From: Apostichopus japonicus
Taxonomy: Eukaryota > Echinodermata > Holothuroidea > Aspidochirotida > Stichopodidae
Length of the DNA stretch: 64,000 nucleotides
Assembly (NCBI RefSeq): GCF_037975245.1
Contig: NC_092574.1
Coordinates: 23,749,713 to 23,813,712, forward strand
Reading direction: 5' to 3'
The notes under the pieces: model-generated
What the model was told of the DNA's origin: nothing
The model's input: the letters and a program-made list of their open reading frames with translations, nothing else
Database searches by the model: none
In this document: piece after piece, positions 27,801 to 41,400 of the stretch
Layout of the letters: each line of letters begins with the position of its first letter
Position numbering within the stretch: the stretch's first letter is position 1
Program-made: the position numbers and the translations under genes

Positions 27801-30800
27801 TGATGTGTAAGTATGCTATCAATACTATTATGATGCGCTGCATCATTGATTTTTAATTTATTGAGATTGTTTATTGCTACAAAAAGATATGGGATATCAT
27901 TTTAAAACTAGCATGTACAGACTAAAAATAAATAATTAAAATAAAATAGTAAAATTAAAAAAAGGCTTAAGATATCCAAAAGACAGTTCTTCATCAAAGG
28001 GGCACATTTTATTTGCCAGTAGGGCACATTTGCTATTTTGTAAAAAAGTGAGGGGGAACGTGTCCCCAGTGCCCCCCCCCCCCGGCTCCTACCCCCTGGT
28101 CCAAACCAAACACTAAGAACAACAACAAGTTTATCTCGTGGATGGGAAGTGCACTGAGGGGAATTTATGGTTTAAAAAAAAACTGTTGTAGTAAAGTGTT
28201 TAGAGGGTTTGTTCCACATTCATTATCATCCAAAATGAAGGCCTCACCAGGAACCAGATTATCGTGACCTCTTTACAAATTCAGTATCGTTTTGTCAAGC
28301 GGCGCAGTCTTCCGTGGATTTTGTGTTTCTGGTTTGTCAATTGTGGTTTTGATTAACTTCGTTCTCCATACCTGCACTGCAGTGATAATGAATTGGGTGC
28401 CTGCGCGTCCCTCTAGTATTCGTCGTGGTCGGATGCTGAGAGGTACACTCTCGACATGAAACGTGTACTTTACCAGCACGGACAACGTCTTCAACTTCTA
28501 AACCGGTATCGTGCGCCATGAAACCGAGAACAGCAAACGCAACAAAACCCGCCATGACACTATAGTCAATGCTCCGAGAGGATGGGGTTTCAAATGAGCA
28601 TCTGTCGTCTTCCTAAACTCTTGTGAATTACATAAACTAAACAGATCGAAAGGCGACGTGGACATGCCACGTGTACTTACCAGCACGGACAACGTCTTCA
28701 ATAGCTAAACCGGTATCGTGCGCCATGAAACCGAGGACAGAAAACACAACAAAACCCGCCATGACACTTGTCAATGCTCCGAGACTCACCAGAATCATAC
28801 AGTCCCTGAAAACGGGAAAAATGGATATTTTACGATACCGATCGAATTATAGCCTAGCCTCATGATATCATGATATCAGGAGCATCATATCATGAAATGA
28901 TAACGGTTATTGTCAATAGGCCAAAAAAAAACAAAAAAAATCGGGATTATGTTATCATAATAAAATGAAAGAACATTACTGCAGCGCGTTACACAGTATA
29001 CACCATTTAAACTATAGCCCGATATACAACACATATGTAGAATTCTTAAACCTTCAAAGTCTTTGCTTGAAAAGAAACAAACGTGATAGCCAGGCTCCCA
29101 GTGTTTACTAACCATTATAAGGAAATCAAAACCATAATTCACTTATGTAGTCGATCTTTGAAGGGAATTTGTTAATCTCACATTTTGGGCACACATCTGA
29201 AGAGTTATATTATGACAAACGTCACATAAGTCCATGAAGAGACCCAATTTGCAGTTTGGACCATGTCAGTTTAGGTCATTTGTAAACTGCATAGCTTCAA
29301 GTAAGCACATTACATTGAGTTTGTCTTGATGGTCGTCAATATAGTGTCCTATATCCTGTAAACTTTCTTGTAACTAAACCTACACTTTTGCCACAGCACT
29401 CCAAGTTAACATTTCTCGCGAAAATTTACAAGTATAGCCAAACTTCCTAACTCTCTCCTGCACTCCAACGTTATGAACTCAATCGAGAAAATGCGTTTCT
29501 TACCTGATGGAGTTATTTCTGTAATCATTGTAACTAGCTAACGTAAGCACACCTCCCCAGCCAGCACCAAACGAAATAAAAACCTGGTTTGCTGCAGCTG
29601 TCCATACCTGGAAGGAGAGAGAGAGGGGGAAAAGAAGGAATTATGAAAAATTCTGATTAAGGAACCCAATCATCATCATATTCTCATCATATTGCTCGTC
29701 ATATTCATGGTTATAATTTTCTTTTATATTCCTTGTGTTGTGATAGGGTATATAAAATATCTGAGTGCACCCTGTATGGGGATACAGGCGCTGATCCATG
29801 GTTTCTGGTGCCCGCACCCCTTTTCAAACTCCCGCCAGAGTGGTTAAAAACTGGGAACTTAAAGGTCTTAAACGGCCCCAGTGCCAAAACAACTACTGCT
29901 TTATATGTGAAATCCTGCAACAACTTATCTTGATGGCACTTTTAAGCTACCATAAAACCCCAGTTATTCATGATACCATATTTAATAACAGATGTGTGTG
30001 CAAAGGTTAATTTTTAAAGATAAAAAATACTTGAAAGTGGGCCGGGGGGGGGGGCAATTTATTGGGGTACAATTCGGGCAGATTCCGTTATAGAAGCACC
30101 GACCTATATTGACGAAGCCAAAAAAAGTAAATATTGGGAGATGGTTGAAATATCTTGTCCACAGGTATTTCTTCTACTTTGTTTACGCAGGGATTCAGAA
30201 CTTGAGGTTGAGAATTAATAGTCAATACCCGTATATGAGATAACTAAATCAATATAGCACAATATAATACAGATTCGATTGAAAGAATTTCAGTTTTACT
30301 GTCGTGATGGCAAACGTAACCCTTGAGAAAAAAACGTTGAGTTTGAAGTCAGATTAGCCCACCGTTGAGTTTTATGCAGGATGCATGAGGTAGGGTGTAT
30401 GATGTTATATCGTAAAAGTTATATGGTAGTTGTGGCAAATTTAAACATCAGGTTAAAATCAACATCGCTTTAAAAAGCGTCGAGTTGAAGGTCTCCAAGT
30501 TACTTACAGGTTTTCAATTTTCAGACAACCCTTTTTTATTAACCGAAATTGCAGAGTCCCTCTTAAGTAAAGTTATTAAGTTTTGTCCCACGCCTCTTCA
30601 GTTAGACCATTTAGAATTTCAGAGGGAACTTCAAAGAAGACCGGCTTTTTGAATTTTTTTTACACGCTAATGACGAAGATGAAAATGCCTCTCGCCAGGA
30701 ACCTCCTTGCTTTAGGAGCAGAACTTTATGGAAGAGATGTTTTCTTAAATAATACAAAAGGATGTGGACAATTTGAAGCCCCCAACAATACCCATGACAA

Positions 30801-33651
30801 CCTCTCATAAAGAGGAAGGACAGGCCATTGGGTCCTATAAAGCCAGAAGACAAAAGGACATGCTTTTGTGATTCAGAACAACACGTCATATGTTGATAGG
30901 GCCTCTCATGATGTTACCAATGCCAAATTCTTTACAGACAAAATGATATGGACAAAACACCGGAAGCGTTAAAAAAGGTCCAGGCAGTAGTCTTGAAGAT
31001 GCTGAATGAAGGCGATGTCGAGAAAGAAACCACTCATCATCTAGTACCCAAAGAATACAGAGACTACATTTTGCCAAAACCTCATACAAGAAGTTGACGA
31101 ACAGCGGGAAATTGAACATGCGCCCTGTGAGTTCGTGAAGTGGCTCCCCTATCGAGAGACTCGCAGAAATGGTAGATTTCTACATCAACCCAGAAATTCG
31201 AAAGATGGACTCTTTTGGCAAAGACTCAAAGGACGTTTTAAGACGCATTATGAATTTCAATGAAAATGTCACTTTGCCAACCACGACAGATATATGTTCA
31301 CTATTGATGTGAAGGCCATGTACATTAGAATGCCACCAGCATCTAGGTATTGAAGGTGTTAGAAAAGCCCTAGTCCCCAGCAAGCATAAGAGACCTTCCA
31401 CAGCCAATCTTATATATGAGTGTTTTAACTTTAAAGGTATGTCTTAACGATCATCATTATCATGTATTGAATGAGTATTTTTCTACCCAGGTTCATCGTA
31501 CTTCAATAGGTCACAAAATGGCTCAGGATATGCTTGTCTGGAATGTGTTTAGTGGACGGAAGAAAAATTTCAAACAAAAAACAACAACGTGGTGTCGCTA
31601 TATCGATGGTATTTGGGGTCTTTGGTCCCGGGTGACCTTGAATTGACGACTTACACATATATTTCATTTTCCTATGCTATGCTTGAAAATAGTTAAGGTT
31701 TGACTCACCCGAGCATCCATCAACTTTTCAAAGTTTGGTTTGATGAAGTAAATAATTCCTTGACCAGCGCCCTCTAAAGTAACCCCTCGGATGAGTAGGA
31801 TAAAGAGGACTACAAAAGGGAATACTGCCGTAAAATACACAACCTATAGTATGGAAAAAGAATGAGAAGAAAGAGAAAAACAATGAAAAGAAATAGTTCG
31901 TATTTATTTATTTATTTATTTATTTTGAGAATAAGTATAAACTAGGGTCCAATGACGTCATATGGAAACTTCAGTTTGTGAGATCGAGCCATTGAATATA
32001 TAATGATACTTCTGCTCGCAATCTTAAGGCAATTGCAGAATGAAGAACTTAAAAAATATATATATATTTACTGGAGAAGTTTACTAAACGCCCGCACAAC
32101 TTTTAACTTTCGACGTACTTTATAACCGCAAGATCTAAATCCAAAAATCATCAACATTGGCCCAAAATCTTAAGGTGCTAAAAATTGTTTTCTTGGAGGG
32201 TCTGACTCTTTAAGTTATCTTCACAGATATTGATAAGTGTTCCTTTAAGACAATCAAATCTTTTAGTGACAAAAAGTCTTTACGGTGGCCAATTTAGAAA
32301 TTTAAACATTGGTGGATATTAGTTGACTTTCCAGTGTATTTGGTGGCGAGGTTGTAGGTATGTAAACTCACCTTTCCAGATGTTTTGACACCTTTAATGA
32401 TACAGAAATAAACAACAATCCAGGCCAGCCAGAAACAACCGAGAAGCTCCCATCGGATACCACCCAGGTCATGCAAACCGGAAGTCATTCCGAGTACATG
32501 ATTCCTACGGGGAAAAAAACTTATCTGTTTAGATTGCACAGCTTCAGGAAACAATATAACAATGCTTTCTTCTATATTGTTTATGGCATACTAAAAGATG
32601 GCACGAAATACTCAAATTATTTAAAACTTGAAAATTATGATGAAATTATTCAATATACGTACTCCCAAAATTCTTCTGCAGCCCATACTTTCGAACTGTT
32701 ATCAGGCATTGTATCTTCTGTACTGAATGGAGTTACATCCGTAGCAGATGCATCCGTAACAGATGCATCCGTAGCAGAAATATTGCTCGTTCTGGATGCA
32801 TCCGTGTAGCAGTTTTCTGAATTCCATTCATTACCACAATGAGACCAAGGTAATGGATTTTTAAAAGAAGCTACCATGTAGTATATTGTATATGCGATGA
32901 TGATATTGTAGTACATACAAAAGTACATTGATATCAGCGCCATACCGAAACCAATGCCTGTAGTGTGAATAAAAAGGAGACAATTGTTGGTTAGGGGTCG
33001 TTATCTGCAATCTGTCACTGTGATAGGCTGACAAACGATCAGCTCAAAATATGCATGAAGTGGTAGTGAGAAAAACATCGATGTAATTCTTGGTTCTCTG
33101 CACTGTCTGTTGCCATGTACACTAAACAGAATGCTGGGTTATCCTGATTGCTATGTGAATTAAATGATAATTATTTTGAACAGACAGTTACCTTTAGCAC
33201 ATAACAACACATCATATGTGCATCGAACTTACGGTTACATTCTGAATGCTTTCTGTCATTAGTCGGTATTCTTTTACTTCCTTCTCTCCTTCCCCAAGTC
33301 AGATATTATATTCGTTTTAACAGAAAGGTTTGTATAGTTTGTACATGAAAATTTATGCGCGAAGGTCTAACATACATAATATTAAGTCGATAACGTACAT
33401 TCCTTCAACTATTATATGGACTATTATATCGATAACACAAATTCGTTCAACTGTTATTTCGATAACATACCTTTGAAAAGGGGACTCATCCGCCAGACAC
33501 TGACACATCCGAGGTTTGAAAATTGTCCGAAAAGCATTTCGAGAACCATGACCGGTAAAGCAGCAAGTGACAACATTAATAAATAAACCATCAGAAAGGC
33601 ACCTACACAAAATAATAATAATAATAAAATAATAATAATAATAATAATAAA

Positions 33652-33725
<74 letters not shown>

Positions 33726-35393
33726 GAGAAAACAACACTTAGAAGGACAATTGTAAAAGATCACCTTTGTATCACTCCCATAGGCGTAGGAACATGTGGG
33801 ATAGGGTGGGGGGGGGTGGTAGACTGATGTTTGTTTCTATCCTCTCACCGTCCCCTCACACGTTAGTAGGAAATGCTTCATTAAACAATAATCTTCACCA
33901 TATCGTTAACATTTGCCAAACAATACTCATAAAATTCTCTCTCTCTTTATTTGGGGGGGGGGGGGGGGTCAGTAAATAAATGACTATACACCAAATATTT
34001 AAATATCAACACTCTGCAGTTGGCAAAATGGTGTCTCTCTTATAGTATACTGATATGGTAAAATACATAATGCCCATGCAAAAAGTATTAGATATAGTTG
34101 CCATGAGTCAAGCACGTTTTAATTCAAGTATCTCTTCTTTAAGATGTGAATAAGACTATACACTTACCTCCGCCGTTCGTGAAGCACATGTACGGGAATC
34201 GCCAGACGTTACCAAGACCAATGGCGTAGCCCAAACATGACAGTATGAAATCCATCTTACTACCCCATTTATCCCGCCCTGTTTCTGAGTCGGTGCTTTC
34301 GTCTTTGATTTCCGCGTCATTTTTCTCATCTTTAGGCTCTGCGACAAGAAAATGATAAGATTTTTTTTTTTATGGCGGGCGATAAGAAATTTATACAGTT
34401 AATTATTTTAAAAACAAAAGCTCATGATCTAAGTAAAGATAATGCCTATAGGTTGTCACGTGTGTCGCCATAGTGGGTCATTGGAAACGCAATGCAAGAA
34501 AATAAATTACACTAGTAGTATATGTATTAAATACTTTAAATACTTCTTGAGCTCCCGTCTTCAAATCTTACGAAAAAACTAAAGGAATAATTACACGTGT
34601 CATCATGCAAGGAAGTTAGAGTAGTTTTTACCCTGAGTGGAAATTTTTTGCATGGGCCTCTGAGACCCAGTTACTCAAACTTACACTGGGTAAGGCGATG
34701 GTTGATTTTCAAGGGGAGAGTAGTGCGTTTTTATTGGGACGGACTAGCTTTTTTGAGTCCGATTTCATAACAGAAATACTGGTCTGGGTGTGACGATACT
34801 TACTTTTCTCCCGAAAAGATCGAGGGGGCGCAGTGCAGAAATTGTTACCAATTGTCGCAAGCTAAGGAGTGCAAACGTACAGGTACCAGGTATGATAGAA
34901 ATGACGTAAAATTCAGCATCTTGTATTTATAGAGCTATTCATAATGTGGTAAATTAGTTTTGTTAATTATATTATGATTTAAGTTAAGAGGAAATGAATC
35001 GAAATATTTCGTCACTATATAGCTCTAGAATCTCTTGTTTCTTGCACTACTCTAAAATGTCCAAGAGATTTAATACGACATCATTATCCGCCATCATACT
35101 GATTGAGGTCATCACAGTAACCCTATGTGGTTTTCTTGTACATTAGACAATGGAAGCAAGGTTTCAACTATATATAAAAAAAACTACCTCCATCTAAGCA
35201 GGGAGCTTCTCTGAAGTCTCCGATGAAAGCTTGATTGTCTTTTTGACCCTACTTTGCAGGGGACACCTGTTTCGATGCTTCTCGAATATCGGCAAAGATG
35301 TCATATTTATTAATAAATATAACAAAGTTGAATTATCTCAGTGATTAGAAGAAACAGTACACAGTGTGCCTTTTTGAGATAGATTTGATGCCC

Positions 35394-35465
<72 letters not shown>

Positions 35466-38400
35466 TATATACATTATATATACAATATATATAATAAATA
35501 TTATATATAGCCTATATATACATTATATACATATATAGATATACATATATATATATATATATAAATATAAAAATATATATATATAAATATATATATATAA
35601 TAAATTATATAAGATATAATATATGATATAATATCTGATATATAATATATAATACTTATATACATTATATACATATATATATATATAGTTATAAATATAT
35701 AGCTATATTTATAGCTATATAAGTTATAACAACAGCTCTTTCACAGTATGGATTATGTGACTTCTCTCAGCATGCGAGTATCGAACAATACATTACGTGG
35801 TTTTCAGCGGTAACTTATCCTGAATATAGCAAATACATTACATTCTATAGCGTGCTATAGACTGGGGGGGGGGGGGGGGAATGGTAGTTCAAATTGCATG
35901 TGATGTAATAAAAAATCCCACTAGTACTATACAAAAAAACTCAATAATATCATGCGAGTTTTTTAATAAAAAGCATTTCAATGTGTTGTCGTGATCAAAT
36001 GTTTGTATGGAAACGTTAGGGGGCCGTCTTTCTCTACAATTCCGTTTCAATTAATCATGTTGCTAAAAAATGTTGAATTGATGATATTTCTGATGCGAAC
36101 GTAATGATCATTTTGTTGCAAATGGTTGAGTTGGCGAAAGTGATAAAGTTAGCATTTTCCTAAAAATTGTTGAAATGATGACTTTCTGAGCGTAATTTAT
36201 CAGTTGGCTGCAAAACGTTGCATTAAGTGATCAATTTTTTATTTTGCTGCAAAATTGATGACATCTGATAAATAGTCATTTTGCAGCAAAATGTTGATTT
36301 CGTCACTTACGCGCAATAAGGGATTTGTCATTTTTGCTGCATTTTAATCATTGCCTTGAAAATTGCTATAAATATTTACAATGTTTCTTAGCTAAATTGA
36401 CACTGCAGTATTCATCAAAAAACATTTGTCTTGCTCATATACGCATAAATTCACTATACTGAAAATACCTGCAGATAAATGATTTTCTGATAATACTGAA
36501 TCTCGGATTGTATAAGCCTATGTCATATATATATAGAGAAATCCGCATTGTGAAAAGCTGACAAAACTGAAAATATATTTTAACTACTGATCCGATATTC
36601 AATCCAGAAAAGCACTCAACAACTCAAAGAAAGAAAAAAAGTTGGGACAAAATTTAACCCTACAAACGTTACCGTAAATATGTATCCAACCAAAGTTAAA
36701 ATTACGACAATTTCACCAATTTAAATTACCCCAAGTGCCACATAAGTCAAAATTGTCTTCATTGTTCTTATTTTGGGCAAAGTTCGAACATATGCTACTT
36801 TAGTTTGAGTCGCACGCGTGTTGGAAGTTATGACTATTGATCCGTGATATAGGTCTGTAACGAATAAGCCCGACTCTGGGGGCCTTGGAGGCCGGGGAGG
36901 TTCCCATCTGATATATCCACATGGGTGTGGTGCCGCAACAAGTGGCAATTTCAACATTATTTTAGACTGGCTGGACTCCTTGACCACCCCACCCGATCCC
37001 CTTTTTCTACCCTCCTTTTTTTTAAATATCCAATCTGTGTCGGGCCCGTGCAATGCTAATGAAGGCCCTATATATAGATGACTATACAACGTGAAGTCTG
37101 AACTAGATTTAGGTAATTATTCATCAACGGCTGTGAACTGAATCTAACATTGCCCGTTTCGAGCTTTACGACTGTAAACTTAATGAAAGTTACGAAAACA
37201 GCAAAACTCCAAAGTCTCCCAAGCTGAAATGACAATAGATTTTCACCCAGCCACTCGTTGATTCTTATCAATGGCCATGTTTATTAATTTGATATGTTTT
37301 AATCTTAATGCGATCGAGAACATCCCTGGTATCTACCAGCACTTTCTACTCCACATTATCTGAAAGACTATAGAGCGCGGCAATTAAAAAACAAAAACAA
37401 GTTAACACTGAAGAATAGTGTGGGTTTGAAAATTAAAAAGTAATTTTAATTTATCTGATGCTAGCTACTCACCACACAAATTCACTGTTGAATTCACTGT
37501 TGAATTCATGTCTATACTGGATTCGCACAGCAATTAGGGGATACAAATACACACGTCCAATAGAAGTCTAACCGTTGGTGAAGAATGCAGAAGTGATGCT
37601 ACGATGGGAACCGTCTTACTTGAAATTCCAGCGGTATGGTATATATTACATGCTTAATACAACAATGCCTTTGACTCCCTGCAGTTGATCACGTGGTTAA
37701 TCTTTTCAGACAGGTGGCTCAATGCATGCAGATACTTCACATGTGTTTATTACAATAAATGCGGACAGACGAGGAGCAGACGACATGTATGCCTAATTTA
37801 AATGTACTATTCTTTACCATGATATACATTAACATTACTTTGTATAGGTAACAATAGCTTTTACTCACCAACCTTTAACCTGACCCTGTGGATAACATTC
37901 AAGTTCAATTCCCTTTCTAAGAACTCTCGATACACTCTTGACGTAGTAACATCGTTATGCTCATACGGTAACAGTCTCGATTTAGGGGGGGGGGGCTGGG
38001 GTTGGGAGGGGGGGTTGAGAGTGAATCAAGTTGTTTGGTTTCCGTGCCTTAAGGGTACTGGCATGGGCGGTTGCATTCTGTAAGTGAGTGGCGAAGATGG
38101 GGTAAAGGTCTCGTCGGGTTTGAGGTGAGTTTGTGGTTTTACCCTAAAATCAGTCACATTGTTCCACTGCCCTTGAATGCTCTTCCACATCCTCTGATCA
38201 CATGACCCATGGAGGGCGGCACTGACGCTAAATCACTTTTTAATCCTGCTCAAGTCCTCCCCCCCCCCCCCCCCCCAAACAATCATCGTCTCCATCATGT
38301 ACGCTAGTTAGTTAAGACAGAGCATAGATATTGGGTTTCTGATTTCGCATGGTCACTGCGTACATTGTAAACTCAACGAAAAGATGGTTACAGCAGGCAG

Positions 38401-41400
38401 TTGTTATGGAAACTTCCTGGTTACAGATATTCACAGATATTACACAGTGGATTACTTCACGATTTTAACAAAGTTCGTCAAAGATAGGTAATAAAGCTAA
38501 CATTTTCCATCACGCAAATCTGCTGGTATATATATAACCACAATGCAACAAGTGAAATATCCGTGTATACTTTTTTTATGACGGAAGTGAAAATTTGCAG
38601 ATACCACTCACTAACTATTAAACAGAACGCTTTGTGTTGATTTATGTCTCAAACAAATCATAATAATCATCATCATACAAAGTCACTTTCACCTAGCTCG
38701 AAGAGTTAATTTTATATTCATTAATGCAAAATACATTGCAAAATGAGCGTCTCAGTGGAAACTTACCATATAAGGAAAAAATTTATTTATTTTAAGCTAT
38801 TACAAAGCTTAAGTGCATTTAAATTGCAGAACAATTATCACAAGCTGACGAAAGTTCACCTAAAGCTGTCTATTAATGGAAAAACTGTACTGTTGAAAAA
38901 TGAGAAAAGTCCAGACCAAAATGAGAACTTCAGACAAAACAATTGAATGGACGAAAAGTGAACCCAAATTTTCAAAAATCCCATCACTATAGCAAATTTG
39001 ATTTATTAAGTTTATCCAATTTCTAAATTTGATTCGGCAAATGATACAGTTTCACTGAAAAACGGAGTCATCCAATTATAAGGAAATACTAAGGCTTTTG
39101 TAGACAATATGTGAACGATACATTTATGTACTGTAAACAGCATGAGAACAGAGCACACCCCTGGTTGTCAGCTAAGAGTATAGCAAGATCATAGTTTTAG
39201 TTGGACTATCCCTTCAACAATATATAGCGGATGGAACTGTTCAATTTGGGTAACAACAAAAAAACAACCTTCATAACAGTACCGTTACCACGGTTGCAAG
39301 TGTTTGGGAATGGGGCATATTGCACAAGTTCCTAAAACGACCGAACTGCTCGTGGGCGCAACTCCCCCCGCCCCGAACACACACTCCAGACCCCCCCCCC
39401 CGTGCCCCACCATGAAAATGGCTATTTACGCCACTGATAATATTCGATGAAAATTATAACACAGTAAACACACTGCTACACAATATATTTCCCCTGCAGG
39501 CCCTCTATGTATATATATCGTAGTCAGGTCTGGATATTCTGATTGTCAGGCTGTCTGTTGAGAATCGGTGTCTACCATGTTTGGTGAAATCTAACAAATC
39601 ATTTGACAAATGTAACACTAAAGAGGCCAATCACAGTCATTTGTTGTTACTTACACATTTTAGTGACCTTGCCATACTGTAAGTATTGTTATAAATTAAT
39701 ATTTCAATTTTAGTTTAGCATCTGTCTGAGTTCTGTTGTCATGTTGTTACATATCGATGCTCATATATCTGTGCATCATCGGGGACATATAAACGAGAAC
39801 ACCGACGTAACTCGTGAAACGTTCATTGTACTTTGCGTTGGTAACCATGACTTCAAGATTTCAAAATTTGAACTTAAACTGTGCTGGTCTCAGTTCACCA
39901 AAATACAAGGGTATTTCACTTGAACCCACTTACACACCATTAAACACAATGCAACTCAACCCACCTGTTTCAGTGGTTACAACAGATTTATATCAACTAT
40001 AAAGAAACCGTAGGCCGCGCCTATACCCATCATCGACCACTTTGCACTTTTAAACTGTGAGTGAGTTGGAAATTTTTAAATATTTTTTGGTTTTGTTCTG
40101 TACTGTCTTTGCAATGTAACGGCGTGCAGTGAAAAAGTATTCACAAAGCGACTTATTTCATAAATGGAAGTCACAAAAGAATAATTTCGCAACACTGAAC
40201 TAGATAGAAAATAATTACCTACAGCCGGTTGATTAAATATATATAAATACAGCCCCACCAGTGTGTTTTCCATGACCTCACTTGATCGCGTGCCAAGTAT
40301 GCTTCCCGCGTTCCATAATATCGTAATGGAAATTTCCATTCAGTTTTCCATTCAAGTTCCAGGAAGCGATAACAAGCAACAATACATACGGAGGCACAGA
40401 AGGGACATTGTATATTGATGAATCACCACCGTTGTAACACGCGCGGTTCATATCTCAACGATTTTGCGCCTGCTACTACGGGCTAACCGTGTAATTTGGT
40501 CAAAGCCTTGAAATAATGTATGAGATTGTATTAGGAAAGACCTAAACCATGTAAGAACAGTAAGGCAATAGAATCCAGCAGCGTGGTGCCAATAGCATTG
40601 GGGATGTGTACGGTATGATTTGATATAGATGCCAGCAATTACTTCACATACTAGACGTGCTAAAAGTATCAACATTATACTATCACATGCGTTCAGTTAT
40701 TAGGCATGGCATTAAAGCCCTATGAAGAAAAGATACATTTTAAAGACATAAGCCCAACGGGCACTATGGCTTCTTGCTTAGTGGAATATTAATTTAAAGT
40801 GATGTATGTCATCAACCAACCGCATAATATTTATGCCTACATGTACCAGCTATCAACCAACAACAGACTGTACACCAAGCTTGGCTGCTATACAATCCGA
40901 CTAACGGTTGAGGAATTAATTTGCAATGTAAACAAAATGTGGTCTCAAATTGTCCCAAAAATATTGGTCCCCACAAATTCGGGCTCAAAGAATGTATCCA
41001 TGAAGAAAAAAAACTTGCAAGTGTTCCAAATAAAATGTTGAAAAGTACATCAAAGTTGGTAGAAGAAGGAGGAGGAAGAGGAGAAGAAGAAGGGAGGGGA
41101 AGAGGGAGGGGAAGAAGAAAAAGAAGAGAGGGCGCTACTCTATAATATTAACTAGAGATCCTACTATAGGGTCTCTATTATTAACATTCGAAAGATATCG
41201 CAGTCATTACCAAAAGTACATACAAATCCAAACATTGTATCTGAACTGTATATTACCCCCGTCTAAGGAAGCCTAAAGACTGATGGCGTACTACTAATTT
41301 GATCGATACGTGGTGTCAATGATGTGCATGGGGGTAACATCATATTTACTGTTCATATATTCAGTGTGGTGAACTATATAAACTACGTATAATGCATTAT

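Noticed and set aside
36721-37089. 122-codon minus-strand frame inside intron 1
   Set aside because: No similarity to known domains; Lys- and Pro-rich runs come from homopolymer tracts. On the gene strand but without fitting splice phases.
39330-39440. Complete hAT-type element ending TACGCCACTG
   Set aside because: Only the right end is recognisable; no left end or 8-bp duplication was found.
41045-41145. GE-rich coding tail ([13 protein letters not shown])
   Set aside because: Translation of a purine microsatellite.
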